Notes: generated by a model not told the origin, from the letters alone. 64,000 bases of DNA from Nocardioides sp. zg-1230 (GCF_013155335.1 NZ_JABJQZ010000001.1:682001-746000), one strand, 5' to 3'; counted from the stretch's first letter, positions 33,368 through 41,676 are shown. Numbers and translations: made by a program.

Positions 33368-34687
33368 GTGACCCAGACCGCCCCTCCTGCCGGCGTCACG
33401 CACACCTCCGCCGGGGTCGCCGACCGCCTCGCCGCCGCCGTGCGGCCCTTCATCGGCGGCGACGTGCCGGTGCGCCTGCAGGCGTGGGACGGCTCCGTCG
33501 CCGGCCCCGCAGGTGCCCCGCTGGTGGTGCTCCGCTCCCCCGACGCGTTGCGCAGGCTGCTGTGGCACCCGGGCGAGCTCGGCGCCGCCCAGGCCTACGT
33601 CACCGGTGAGCTGGACGTGCCCGAGCAGGACGGCTGGGACCTCGGGTCCGCCCTCACCCACGCCTTCGCTGTGGGGGCCGAGCGCGGGCTGTCGGGCGTA
33701 CGCCTCTCCCCGCGCGCCATGGTCGACGCGGTCCGCACCGCCGCCGGCCTCGGCGCGCTCGGTCGGCCGCCCGCGCCCCCGGCCTCGCAGGCGCGGATCA
33801 GGGGCCGGCTGCACAGCCTGGCCCGCGACCGGTCGTCCATCAGCCACCACTACGACCTCTCCAACGAGTTCTACTCACTCATCCTCGAGCCGCAGATGGC
33901 CTACAGCTGCGGCTACCACGCGACCCCGGAGACGCCGCTCGAGGAGGCGCAGCGCGCCAAGCTCGACCTGGTCTGCACCAAGCTCGGCCTCGAACCCGGG
34001 ATGCGCATGCTCGACGTCGGCTGCGGCTGGGGCTCGCTGTCCCTGCACGCCGCCGAGCAGTTCGGTGCCCAGATCACCGGCGTCACGATCTCGGCGGAGC
34101 AGAAGAGGTTCATCGACGCCCGCATCGCCGAGCGCGGCCTGCAGGACCGGGTCGAGATCCGGCTCCAGGACTACCGCGAGGTGCCCGAGCGCGATCACTT
34201 CGACGCCGTCGGCTCGCTCGAGATGGGCGAGCACGTCGGTGCCCGCAACTACGCGACGTACGTCGAGGTGCTGCGTCGCGCGGTGAAGCCGGGCGGGCGG
34301 GTGCTCGTGCAGCAGATGTCACGTCAGGGCGCCGGCGGCGGCCGGCACCCGGGCGGCGGGCCCTTCATCGAGTCGTTCATCGCCCCCGACATGACGATGC
34401 GGCCGGTCGGCGAGACCGTCGACCTCATCGAGGCCGGCGGGCTGGAGGTGCGCGACCTGCACGCGATGCGTGAGCACTACGTCCACACCGTCAACGGCTG
34501 GATCGACAACTTCGAGGCCAACCTGCCGCGACTGACCGAGCTGGTGGGCGAGGAGGTCGTCCGCGTCTGGCGGCTCTACCTCGTCGGCGGCGCGCTCGCC
34601 TTCCGCGACGGCCGGATGGGGGTCGACCAGATCCTGTCCGTCCGTCCCGGTGCGGCCCACACCCTGCCGGCGGTGCGTACGTGGTGA
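33368..34687 (+). CDS. Second cyclopropane-fatty-acid-synthase-like methyltransferase
   Basis: 439 residues from GTG 33368, 7 bases after the first methyltransferase. It has SISHHYDLSNEFYSLILEPQMAYSCGYH, motif I MLDVGCGWGSLSLHAAEQFG, GVTISAEQKRFID, SLEMGEHVGARNYATYV and QQMSRQGAGGGRHPGGG. The N-terminal domain differs clearly from that of its neighbour, so it is a paralogue of long standing and not a recent copy. Two methyltransferases in one SigK operon suggest two methylations, or two acyl positions, in the same lipid pathway. Confidence 0.86.
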   Translation: MTQTAPPAGVTHTSAGVADRLAAAVRPFIGGDVPVRLQAWDGSVAGPAGAPLVVLRSPDALRRLLWHPGELGAAQAYVTGELDVPEQDGWDLGSALTHAFAVGAERGLSGVRLSPRAMVDAVRTAAGLGALGRPPAPPASQARIRGRLHSLARDRSSISHHYDLSNEFYSLILEPQMAYSCGYHATPETPLEEAQRAKLDLVCTKLGLEPGMRMLDVGCGWGSLSLHAAEQFGAQITGVTISAEQKRFIDARIAERGLQDRVEIRLQDYREVPERDHFDAVGSLEMGEHVGARNYATYVEVLRRAVKPGGRVLVQQMSRQGAGGGRHPGGGPFIESFIAPDMTMRPVGETVDLIEAGGLEVRDLHAMREHYVHTVNGWIDNFEANLPRLTELVGEEVVRVWRLYLVGGALAFRDGRMGVDQILSVRPGAAHTLPAVRTW

Positions 34688-35457
34688 GTGCCGCGCTGGT
34701 CGCGCTCCTCGCCGCCGTCGTCGTGATGGGGTCGACGGCGGTGGTGAGCCGTCGCCTCGACCGGGTGGCGGTGGTCGACGTGGCCTGGGGGCTGGCCTTC
34801 GTGGCGATCGCGCTGGCCCTCGCCGTGCTCTGGCCCGACGCGCACTCCTGGCTCCTCGCCGCACTCGTCGTCGTGTGGGGAGGACGGCTCGCGTGGCACA
34901 TCGGCCGCCGTTCGCGCGGCCACGGCGAGGACCCCCGCTACGAGAAGATGCTCGGCGGTCCCGGCTGGTCCGCCGGAGCGGGCCGCATCGTCACGAAGGT
35001 GTTCGCGACGCAGGCCGTGGTCGCGTTCCTCATCTCCGCACCGTTCCAGGTCGCGGCGGCGTACGACGTCCGCTGGTGGCCGGTGGTGTGGGTCGGCGTC
35101 GCGGTCTGGGCGGTGGGCGTGTTCTTCGAGGTGGTGGGCGACGCCCAGCTCGAGGCGTACAAGGCCAAGCCGCGGGAGTCGCGACCGGGGATCCTCGACA
35201 CCGGTCTGTGGGGCTGGAGCCGGCACCCGAACTACTTCGGCGACGCGTGCGTGTGGTGGGGCCTGTGGATCGCCGGCGCGCTGGCCCTCGGCTGGCTTCC
35301 GGGCCTGCTCACCGTGTGGGCGCCCGCCGCGATGACGTACTTCGTGCGCAACGTGACCGGGGCCAAGCTCCTCGAGCGGACGATGTCGCAGCGCGAGGGG
35401 TGGGACGAGTACGCCGCCCGCGTACCGCTGTTCGTCCCCCGACCGCCCCACGGCTGA
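34681..35457 (+). CDS. DUF1295 membrane protein (steroid-reductase/isoprenylcysteine-methyltransferase fold)
   Basis: 258 residues with about six membrane helices; the GTG start overlaps the previous gene by 7 bases (GTG 34684 is also possible). The conserved C-terminal half has QLEAYKAKPRESRPGILDTGLWGWSRHPNYFGDACVWWGLW and the YFVRNVTGAKLLERTM segment typical of DUF1295. In mycobacteria the homologue (Rv0446c) lies between sigK and ufaA1. Members of the fold reduce or methylate lipidic substrates, so it likely completes the fatty-acid modification made by the operon. Probably the last gene of the SigK unit. Confidence 0.86.
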   Translation: MVSAALVALLAAVVVMGSTAVVSRRLDRVAVVDVAWGLAFVAIALALAVLWPDAHSWLLAALVVVWGGRLAWHIGRRSRGHGEDPRYEKMLGGPGWSAGAGRIVTKVFATQAVVAFLISAPFQVAAAYDVRWWPVVWVGVAVWAVGVFFEVVGDAQLEAYKAKPRESRPGILDTGLWGWSRHPNYFGDACVWWGLWIAGALALGWLPGLLTVWAPAAMTYFVRNVTGAKLLERTMSQREGWDEYAARVPLFVPRPPHG

Positions 35458-35521
35458 GCGACGTCGTCGGCGATCCCGGAGCCCGGCCGGGGGGTTCTGC
35501 ACGTGCGGCGCCCGCCGTCGG

Positions 35522-36088
35522 GTGACAATGCGCCATGTGGGTGAGCACGAGGGGCTCGACTGCGCCGTCGAGGCGATGCAGGCGGGGGACGAGGCGGCGT
35601 TCCGCGTCGTCTACCGCCATGTCCAGCCACCCCTCCTGCGCTACCTGAGCGTCCTCGTCGGTCCTGCCGAGGCCGAGGACGTCGCCAGCGAGGCCTGGGC
35701 GCAGGCGTTCCGCGACCTCGATCGGTTCAGCGGCGACGCCGACGGCTTCCGCGGGTGGATCACCACCATCGGCCGCAACCGGGCCCTCGACCACATCCGC
35801 CACGCCCGGCGCCGTCCGGTCGCCGACGAGTCGATCGACGACCTCATCGACCTGCCCGACGACGTCGACCTCGAGGCCGACACCATCGGCCGGATCAACT
35901 CCGAGGCCGTCATCCGGCTGATCGGCACCCTGCCGCGCGACCAGGCCGAGGCCATCATGCTGCGCACGGTGCTCGGCTTCGACGCCCCGACCGCCGCCCG
36001 CATCCTCGGCAAGCGTCCCGGTGCGGTGCGCGCCGCGGCCCACCGCGGGCTCAAGCAGCTGGCGAAGCGAATTTCCGAGGAGCCGTAA
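35522..36088 (+). CDS. ECF-type RNA polymerase sigma factor
   Basis: About 188 residues. Region 2: GDEAAFRVVYRHVQPPLLRYLSVLVG, AEDVASEAWAQAFRDL and FRGWITTIGRNRALDHIRHARRRP. Region 4: LPRDQAEAIMLRTVLGFDAPTAARILGKRPGAVRAAAHRGL. GTG 35522, ATG 35528 and GTG 35537 are possible starts and none has a clear ribosome site. It is followed 34 bases later by a membrane protein that is probably its partner. It is distinct from SigK in sequence and lacks its operon context. Confidence 0.87.
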   Translation: MTMRHVGEHEGLDCAVEAMQAGDEAAFRVVYRHVQPPLLRYLSVLVGPAEAEDVASEAWAQAFRDLDRFSGDADGFRGWITTIGRNRALDHIRHARRRPVADESIDDLIDLPDDVDLEADTIGRINSEAVIRLIGTLPRDQAEAIMLRTVLGFDAPTAARILGKRPGAVRAAAHRGLKQLAKRISEEP

Positions 36089-36122
36089 CACCTGTGGACG
36101 CCGTGACGCTGAAGGCAGTGAG

Positions 36123-37178
36123 ATGAGCACCCCTGACCCCCGCCTGTCCCGCCGTGACGCCGAGCGCCTGCTCGACGCCCCCGCGGAGCACGACAGCGTC
36201 CTGGGCTGGGCCCTCACCGCCGCCAGCGCGCCGGCACACGCGGAGGAGCTGCGCCGCGAGGACGCGGCTGCCGCCGCCTTCCACGCCGCCCGCGTCTCAC
36301 CGGCCCCCGCCGCCCGGACCGGCTACGTCTCGCCGTCGCATCTCGGCGGCCGCGCCGCCACCCGGGCCGTCGTCGCGACCGGCGCCGTGGTCGCGCTGAT
36401 GTCGGGCGGCTTCGCCCTCGCCAGCTCCGCCGACCTACCGGGAGTTCCCGGACTGCCCGACCTGCCCGCCCTCCCCGGCCAGGCCTCCGACCGCGCGACG
36501 GAGTCCGTCGCCGAGGCGCCTCGAGGTGCTGCCGGGTCAAGCTCAGGCACCTCAGCCACCTCGGGCACCTCGGGCACCTCGGGCAGTGACGAGAGCTCCG
36601 GCGCGAGCCCGTCGGGCTCCGCCACGAGCCCGAGCCCGCCCGGAGCGACCGACCCCTCCGGCGCGAAGACCCCGTCGGAGTCTCCCGACGACACCTCCGC
36701 GCCGAGCCCCAACCTCGAGGGCCTGTGCCGCGCCTTCCAGGCCACCGACCGGGCCGACGGCGGCGGCTCCCTCGACAGCGCGGCCTTCCAGGCGCTCGCG
36801 GCCGAGGCCGGCGGCGCCGACCGGATCTCTACCTACTGCGTCGACCTCATCGGCCCGCCGAAGCCGACCGGCAAGCCCACCGACACTGCTACGCCGACCA
36901 CCCGGCCGAGCCCGACGAAGCCGACGCCCACCAAGCCGACCCCGTCCCCGGGCAAGCCGAGCGACACGCCGACCCCGGCGCCCGGCAAGCCCACCGACCA
37001 ACCGACCCCGTCCCCGGGCAAGCCGACCGACAGGCCGTCCCCGTCGCCCGGCAAGCCCACCGACAAGCCGTCCCCTTCCCCGGGCAAGCCGTCCGACCTC
37101 CCGACGCCGGACGGCTCGGGTGGACCGGACAAGCCCGACAACCCCGGCAAGGGGGGCGCACACCAATCGTCCGGGTGA
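36123..37178 (+). CDS. Single-pass membrane protein with Ser/Thr- and Pro/Lys/Thr-rich repeats
   Basis: 351 residues. A cytoplasmic N-terminus of ~78 residues (RLSRRDAERLLDAP..., one helix-rich block), one membrane helix at ~80-102, then a Ser/Thr/Gly linker. A small domain follows with two Cys (GLCRAFQATDRADGGG and ISTYCVDLIG). The tail carries imperfect SPGKPTD-x-PSP repeats from ~residue 265. The order cytoplasmic domain, helix and wall-spanning repeat tail, directly behind an ECF sigma gene, is that of membrane anti-sigma factors. I see no zinc-type anti-sigma motif, so this role is inferred. A strong stem-loop follows the gene. Confidence 0.72.
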   Translation: MSTPDPRLSRRDAERLLDAPAEHDSVLGWALTAASAPAHAEELRREDAAAAAFHAARVSPAPAARTGYVSPSHLGGRAATRAVVATGAVVALMSGGFALASSADLPGVPGLPDLPALPGQASDRATESVAEAPRGAAGSSSGTSATSGTSGTSGSDESSGASPSGSATSPSPPGATDPSGAKTPSESPDDTSAPSPNLEGLCRAFQATDRADGGGSLDSAAFQALAAEAGGADRISTYCVDLIGPPKPTGKPTDTATPTTRPSPTKPTPTKPTPSPGKPSDTPTPAPGKPTDQPTPSPGKPTDRPSPSPGKPTDKPSPSPGKPSDLPTPDGSGGPDKPDNPGKGGAHQSSG

Positions 37179-37290
37179 AACCGGCGGCGGCCGCGTTCCG
37201 CAGGACCGGCTCTCGCACCCCGCACGTCGACCTCCCGCCGACGTAAGGGATCCCCCCAGAACCGCGAGATCCACGTCCTACCAACGCACA

Positions 37291-37329
37291 GACAACGGCA
37301 TGGCCCTCCCCCGGGGCCATGCCGTTGTC
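37291..37329 (+). terminator. Strong stem-loop, 15-bp perfect stem
   Basis: GACAACGGCATGGCC and its exact complement are separated by 9 bases. It lies 113 bases after the P/T-rich membrane gene and 54 bases before the AraC-type gene, both forward. There is no T-tract, as is common in high-GC actinomycetes, so this is a likely transcription end or RNA-stability hairpin. Confidence 0.7.
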
Positions 37330-37382
37330 GCGTTCCTGCGGTGTCCCCTGCAATGTCGCCACCAGGGGCTAGGTTCGTCAGC

Positions 37383-37859
37383 ATGGGCCGGCCGCTCTCC
37401 CCGCAGGAGGACACCAACCGTCGGATGCTGCGTGCCCGCGACGAGATGGACCGCCGCTACGCCGAGCCCCTCGACGTACCCACCCTCGCCGCCGTCGCGC
37501 ACCTGTCGGTGTCGCAGTTCGGCCGCGTCTTCAAGGACGTCTACGGGGAGACCCCGCACCGCTACCTCCAGCGGCGGCGGGTCGAGCGCGCGATGACGCT
37601 GCTGCGCCAGACCGACCGGTCGGTGACCGACGTCGCCTGGGACGTCGGCTTCGCCAGCCTCGGCACGTTCAGCCGCACCTTCAGCAACGTCGTGGGGTGC
37701 TCGCCGTCGGAGTTCCGCGCCCGGCACACGCCGGTCGCGGTGCCGTCGTGCTTCATCGCCGCGTGGACGCGCCCCCGTGAGCGCGAGACAGCCCCTCCCG
37801 AGACAGTCCATCCCGAGACAGCGCAAACGGAGAAGCGGGAGGGGGTCGGCGCTGGCTAG
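37383..37859 (+). CDS. AraC-family transcriptional regulator (DNA-binding domain only)
   Basis: 158 residues from ATG 37383. It is almost only the double helix-turn-helix: LAAVAHLSVSQFGRVFKDVYGETPHRYLQRRRVERAM for the first and VTDVAWDVGFASLGTFSRTFSNVVGCSPSEFR for the second. There is no large sensing domain. The tail is Pro/Glu-rich with a repeated ETAPPETVHPETAQTE pattern. The VOC gene begins 10 bases downstream, so it probably controls that operon. The ligand is unknown. Confidence 0.87.
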   Translation: MGRPLSPQEDTNRRMLRARDEMDRRYAEPLDVPTLAAVAHLSVSQFGRVFKDVYGETPHRYLQRRRVERAMTLLRQTDRSVTDVAWDVGFASLGTFSRTFSNVVGCSPSEFRARHTPVAVPSCFIAAWTRPRERETAPPETVHPETAQTEKREGVGAG

Positions 37860-37869
37860 CGTCCTTGCC

Positions 37870-38289
37870 ATGAACACCAACCACATCACCAGCCTCCACA
37901 TCCGCAGCGTGCCCGTCCTCGACCAGGACGAGGCGCTCGACTTCTACACCACCCACCTCGGCTTCGAGGTGCGCGACGACATCGACCTCGGCTTCATGCG
38001 CTGGCTGACCGTCGGCGTCCCCGGCCAGGACACCTCCATCCTGCTCGAGCTCGTCGGGGCGCCGATGCACGACGAGGCGACCGCGGCCCAGGTGCGCGAG
38101 CTCGTGGCCAAGGGCGCTCTCGGCGGGGTCTTCCTCCTCAGCGACGACGTCCACGCCACCTTCGCCGCGCTCCGCGACGCGGGCGTCGAGATCACCCAGG
38201 AGCCGGTCGAGCAGCCCTACGGCACCGACTTCGGCATCCGCGACCCGTTCGGCAACCACGTCCGCATCAACCAGCCGGCGACGGCCTGA
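37870..38289 (+). CDS. VOC-family (glyoxalase/bleomycin-resistance-like) protein
   Basis: 139 residues with the paired beta-alpha-beta-beta-beta modules of the VOC fold. It begins ITSLHIRSVPVLDQDEALDFYTTHLGFEV and ends YGTDFGIRDPFGNHVRIN. His (SLHIRS) and Glu (LLELVG) are candidate metal ligands of the first module. It sits 10 bases after the AraC-type gene, a pairing often seen in actinobacteria. The reaction cannot be told: it may be a lyase, a dioxygenase or a drug-binding protein. Confidence 0.83.
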   Translation: MNTNHITSLHIRSVPVLDQDEALDFYTTHLGFEVRDDIDLGFMRWLTVGVPGQDTSILLELVGAPMHDEATAAQVRELVAKGALGGVFLLSDDVHATFAALRDAGVEITQEPVEQPYGTDFGIRDPFGNHVRINQPATA

Positions 38290-38299
38290 GAGGACCTCG

Positions 38300-38779
38300 A
38301 TGAGCTATCCGCCGCCGATGTACCACGGCGAGTCCGGCGAGGTGTCGGCCCACGTCGTGCCGGCCGACCTCGAGCCCGCCGTCGTCTACCCCAACGGCAA
38401 CAAGGTCTTCTACCTCGCGCAGGGCGCTGCCACCCAGGGCACCTTCGGCCTCTACCGGTGGGAGTTCGCGGGCCCCGAGAGCGGTCCGGGCGCCCACTTC
38501 CACCGCACGATCACCGAGTCGTTCTACGTCCTCGAGGGCACCGTCACGATCTACGACGGCACCGACTGGGTGAGGTGCCGCGCCGGCGACTTCGCCCACG
38601 TCCCGGCGGGCGGCATCCACGGCTTCCGCAACTCCGACGGGCCGGCCAAGATGCTGCTCCACTTCGCGCCGGGTGCGCCGCGCGAGGCCTACTTCGAGGG
38701 GCTTGCCGAGGGCATGGGAAACCTCGACGGCGACGCCTATGACCGCTTCATGCGCGAGCACGACAACACCTGGGTCTGA
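38300..38779 (+). CDS. Cupin-domain protein
   Basis: 159 residues. A single cupin_2 barrel with motif 1 PGAHFHRTITESFYVLEGTVTIYD (two His and a Glu) and motif 2 AGDFAHVPAGGIHGFRNSDG. The metal ligands are thus present. A helical C-terminus (REAYFEGLAEGMGN) is typical of quercetinase- or dimethylsulfoniopropionate-like small cupins, but substrate is open. It follows the VOC gene by 10 bases and is likely co-expressed with it. Confidence 0.83.
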   Translation: MSYPPPMYHGESGEVSAHVVPADLEPAVVYPNGNKVFYLAQGAATQGTFGLYRWEFAGPESGPGAHFHRTITESFYVLEGTVTIYDGTDWVRCRAGDFAHVPAGGIHGFRNSDGPAKMLLHFAPGAPREAYFEGLAEGMGNLDGDAYDRFMREHDNTWV

Positions 38780-38783
38780 CCTC

Positions 38784-39335
38784 ATGGACCGGGTCGCCGC
38801 AGCGTTCGACGCCACCCCGCGCCGGGACTTCCTCCCGCGCGCGGTCCGGCGTCGCGCGTCGTACGACGGCCCGCTGGGGATCGCGGCGGGCCAGACCAAC
38901 TCCCAGCCGCGCACCGTCGACGACATGCTGCGGCTGCTCGACGTCCACCCCGGGCACCGGGTGCTCGACGTCGGGTCGGGGTCGGGGTGGACGACCGCCC
39001 TGCTGGCGCACCTGGTCGGTCCCGCGGGGTCGGTCCTCGGTGTCGAGCTCGAGCCCGAGCTGGTGTCGTTCGGCTCCGCCAACCTGGGCCGCACCGACCG
39101 CACGTGGGCGACGATCCGGCAGGCCTCCCCGGGCGTGCTCGGTGACCCCGAGGGGGCGCCGTACGACCGGATCCTGGTCTCCGCGATGGCCGACACGATG
39201 CCGCAGCCGCTGGTCGACCAGCTGGCCGACGACGGCGTCCTGGTGGTGCCGGTCGACGGGACCATGCAGCGGGTGACCAACCCCGGCGCGGTCGTCACCG
39301 CGCACGGGCGCTACCGGTTCGTGCCGCTGCGCTGA
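38784..39335 (+). CDS. Protein-L-isoaspartate O-methyltransferase-like enzyme
   Basis: 183 residues, starting 4 bases after the cupin stop. N-terminus VAAAFDATPRRDFLPRAVR, then GQTNSQPRTVDDMLRLLDV, motif I RVLDVGSGSGWTTALLAHLVG, GVELEPELV and APYDRILVSAMADTMPQPLVDQL. The T/S-N-S-Q-P signature of PCMT is present. At 183 residues it is shorter than most PCMTs, which have a C-terminal beta extension. Likely role: repair of isoaspartyl residues, or a related small methylation. Its last 25 bases overlap the 3' end of the convergent gene. Confidence 0.82.
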   Translation: MDRVAAAFDATPRRDFLPRAVRRRASYDGPLGIAAGQTNSQPRTVDDMLRLLDVHPGHRVLDVGSGSGWTTALLAHLVGPAGSVLGVELEPELVSFGSANLGRTDRTWATIRQASPGVLGDPEGAPYDRILVSAMADTMPQPLVDQLADDGVLVVPVDGTMQRVTNPGAVVTAHGRYRFVPLR

Positions 39336-40447
39336 GGCTCCTCGGCAGAGGTCGCGGACCGACGGGCGAGCCGGACCGGCAGGCTCGCCATCGCCTCGAG
39401 CGGTCCGCGGAGCCGCAGCAGCTGGAGCGCCGCTCCGATGGCCAGGAGCACGACGACGTGGAGGACGTACGTCGACGGCTCCTCGGGCGGCCAGACCGCC
39501 TCGGTGCGCATCACGACGTGGAGGGAGTAGAGCGTGAGTGTCGCGGTGCCGGCTCCGAACAGGACGGCGAGCGCGGCGTTCGCCGGACGCGGCAGCAGCC
39601 GCTCGACGAGCAGGCACAGCGCGATCACGAGGACGGCACTGCCGATGGTCTGGGCGAGGTCGAACGGCGTCGCGGAGTGGGGCGCGACGAGCAGCAGCCA
39701 GCTCCAGTCACCGTCGGGCGGCGTCACGCCGTACATCCCGGTCGCGTTGTCCGCCGCCACGACCGGGTCGGCGAAGGTGCGCGACACCTGGGTCGCGAGC
39801 AGGGCCACCGACAGCCCGCCGAGCGCCAGGCCGCCGAGCAGCGCGGGGTCGCGCAGGTCGAGGCGTCCGAGCACGAGGCCGGCGAGCAGGTAGGCCAGCC
39901 ACGGGACGACCGGGTAGTAGCCGGTGAGCAGCAGCTCGCTGGCCAGCTGGCCCGGGTCGGCCAGCTGCTCGAAGGTCGGGCTGTCGAAGCCGCGCTCCGG
40001 CAGGTGCGGTCGCACCAGGTGCGACACGACCGGCGCGAGGGCGACCCACGCCACCGTGAGAGGCAGGAGCGCCCGGACGCCCAGGAAGGTGAACGGCAGG
40101 CCCAGCACGAACAGCACGCCGTAGTAGGTGAGGATGACCGCGATACCGGTGTCGAGGCCGCCGAGCAGCAGGCCGAGCAGCCCGATGAGGAGCGCCCGGG
40201 CGGCGATGCCGGCTGTGCGCAGCGCGAGCGGTCGACCCCGTAGTGGCTCGCGGGTCATCAGCGCGAGGCTCACGCCGGCCAGGACCGCGAAGAGCGCCGA
40301 TGCCCGGCCGCCGGCCAGCCATTGGGCGGTGGTGAGGTCACCGCCGGGGGTGCGCTCGTCGAGCACGTGGGTGGCGACCATGCCGAGCAGCGCCAGGCAC
40401 CGGGCGACGTCCAGCCCGATCAGGCGGCCGCGCGACGTCCCGGTCAT
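39311..40447 (-). CDS. Membrane acyltransferase-like protein (DUF1624/DUF418 type)
   Basis: 378 residues with ten or eleven membrane helices. The N-terminus GRLIGLDVARCLALLGMVATHVLDERTPGG has the R-x-x-x-L-D-x-x-R/A-x3-L-G-M-x-x-x-H signature of the DUF1624/heparan-alpha-glucosaminide acetyltransferase-like group. Later helices include GRASALFAVLAGVSLAL and LFGAGTATLTLYSLHVVM, as in DUF418/DUF1624 proteins. It may acetylate a surface glycan at the membrane; substrate is not evident. It stands alone on the reverse strand and overlaps the convergent PCMT-like gene by 25 bases. Confidence 0.76.
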   Translation of the reverse strand: MTGTSRGRLIGLDVARCLALLGMVATHVLDERTPGGDLTTAQWLAGGRASALFAVLAGVSLALMTREPLRGRPLALRTAGIAARALLIGLLGLLLGGLDTGIAVILTYYGVLFVLGLPFTFLGVRALLPLTVAWVALAPVVSHLVRPHLPERGFDSPTFEQLADPGQLASELLLTGYYPVVPWLAYLLAGLVLGRLDLRDPALLGGLALGGLSVALLATQVSRTFADPVVAADNATGMYGVTPPDGDWSWLLLVAPHSATPFDLAQTIGSAVLVIALCLLVERLLPRPANAALAVLFGAGTATLTLYSLHVVMRTEAVWPPEEPSTYVLHVVVLLAIGAALQLLRLRGPLEAMASLPVRLARRSATSAEEPQRSGTNR

Positions 40448-40499
40448 GGCCCCATCCTGCCGGGCGCGTCCCGACGACGAGCCCGACCGACGACCTCGG

Positions 40500-40901
40500 T
40501 CAGGCGCCCGGGCGGGCCACCTGCTCGGCGAGGCGCTGGGGGGCCTGGATGCAGTAGGAGTCGGTCAGCAGCTCGGCCAGCTCGTCCCAGTCAGTGTCGT
40601 CGTCGAGCAGCATCCCGATGTAGTTGCCGCCCCAGCCGGCGCGGAAGTAGGGGTCGCCCATGTGCTCGAAGGCCGCCACCTCGTCGGGCTCGCCGCGGAA
40701 CGTGATCCGGAACAGCTGGTCCTCGCCACCGAAGACGTGGGCCACGGTCGCGCTGCCCACGCGCCACCGCGTGCCGGTCCAGGCCTGCTCCTGCCGGCAG
40801 CGCGGGAGCGCGCCGAGCACGGCGTCGATGCGCTGCACCCACTCCTCGGGCACGAGGGGACGGTCGGCGAGGGCCACGGTCGCGATCCTGCCACCGCGCA
40901 C
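40500..40901 (-). CDS. MmcQ/YjbR-family protein
   Basis: 133 residues from GTG 40901. A YjbR-like fold: WRVGSATVAHVFGGEDQLFRITFRGEPDEVAAFEHM, then YFRAGWGGNYIGMLLDDDTDWDELAELLTDSYCIQAP. Proteins of this kind are called DNA-binding because of a CyaY-like fold, but their role is largely unproved. The gene is monocistronic. A 26-bp inverted repeat starts 7 bases upstream of its start. Confidence 0.78.
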   Translation of the reverse strand: MRGGRIATVALADRPLVPEEWVQRIDAVLGALPRCRQEQAWTGTRWRVGSATVAHVFGGEDQLFRITFRGEPDEVAAFEHMGDPYFRAGWGGNYIGMLLDDDTDWDELAELLTDSYCIQAPQRLAEQVARPGA

Positions 40902-40907
40902 CGACAG

Positions 40908-40974
40908 CCGGTATCTGAGGACGTGGTGGACGGATCGGGGCGCCCAACCCGTCCAGGGCGTCCTCAGATATCGG
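40908..40974. repeat. Imperfect 26-bp inverted repeat with 15-base loop
   Basis: Arms 40908-40933 and 40949-40974 match at 22 of 26 positions; the outer 16 bases (CCGRTATCTGAGGACG) match except for one. It fills the gap between the start of the YjbR-like gene and the stop of the HxlR-type gene, both reverse. A terminator for the HxlR gene or a palindromic repeat element are both possible. The arm and loop sizes resemble the family 1 repeats at 25974 and 53140, but the sequence differs. Confidence 0.6.
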
Positions 40975-41676
40975 TCAGGAGGGGGCCACTGCCGCGCCCG
41001 CGGCGGCGTCCTCGGGCAGCGGCACCGTGGCGAAGGTGCTGCGGGTGAACCACGTCGGCAGGGCCCGGACCAGGGGCCGCGGGCCGGCGATGGCGAGGTC
41101 CCCGGCCTTCACCGCGGCCATGAGGTCACGGCGCCCCATCCAGTAGTCGACCATCGTCTCCACGTGGCCCGCGACCTCCACGTCGACGTCGTGACCCGGG
41201 TCGGTCAGGCAGAGGTCCACGGTCGGCGACTCCAGCACGAGCCAGAAGTGGCTCTTCCGGTCGCTGGAGCCCCGCAGGTGGAAGTGGACGACGACCCGTC
41301 CCTCGGGCAGGGCGGACGGGTCGACGTTGCGGTGGATGTCCCACATGAGCAGCGAGGCGTCGTAGTGCTTGGCGATCACGTCACCCCGCGCCCAGCGCTG
41401 ACCCCAGATGCCCATCGACTCGATCACCGGCCGCAGCTCCCGACCGGCCGCGGTGAGGTGGTACTCGCCGCCGACGTGGTCGACGACCCCGACGCGCTCG
41501 AGCGTCTTCAGGCGCTTGGACAGCAGCGCGGGTGACATGAGCGGGACCCCACGACGGAGGTCGTTGAAGCGGGTGCTGCCGCACAGCAGCTCGCGGACCA
41601 CCAGCGGCGTCCACCGCTCGGTGAGCACCTCCGAGGCCATCGAGACGGGGCAGAACTGCCCGTAGCTGGTTGCCAT
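40975..41676 (-). CDS. HxlR-family transcriptional regulator with C-terminal sensing domain
   Basis: 233 residues from ATG 41676. Residues 1-100 are the HxlR winged helix: YGQFCPVSMASEVLTERWTPLVVRELLCGSTRFNDLRRGVPLMSPALLSKRLKTLERVGVV. Cys9 is the residue often used for redox or electrophile sensing in HxlR/QorR proteins. The extra C-terminal 120 residues (WDIHRNVDPSALPEGRVVVHFHLRG...) form an SCP2-like domain. It diverges from the FAD oxidase gene, and a 14-base palindrome lies between them, so it probably represses or activates that gene. Confidence 0.85.
   Translation of the reverse strand: MATSYGQFCPVSMASEVLTERWTPLVVRELLCGSTRFNDLRRGVPLMSPALLSKRLKTLERVGVVDHVGGEYHLTAAGRELRPVIESMGIWGQRWARGDVIAKHYDASLLMWDIHRNVDPSALPEGRVVVHFHLRGSSDRKSHFWLVLESPTVDLCLTDPGHDVDVEVAGHVETMVDYWMGRRDLMAAVKAGDLAIAGPRPLVRALPTWFTRSTFATVPLPEDAAAGAAVAPS

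Noticed and set aside
36840..37180. Tandem DNA repeats as regulatory iterons
   Set aside because: They are in frame and code for SPGKPTD-like repeats in the membrane protein, so coding explains them.
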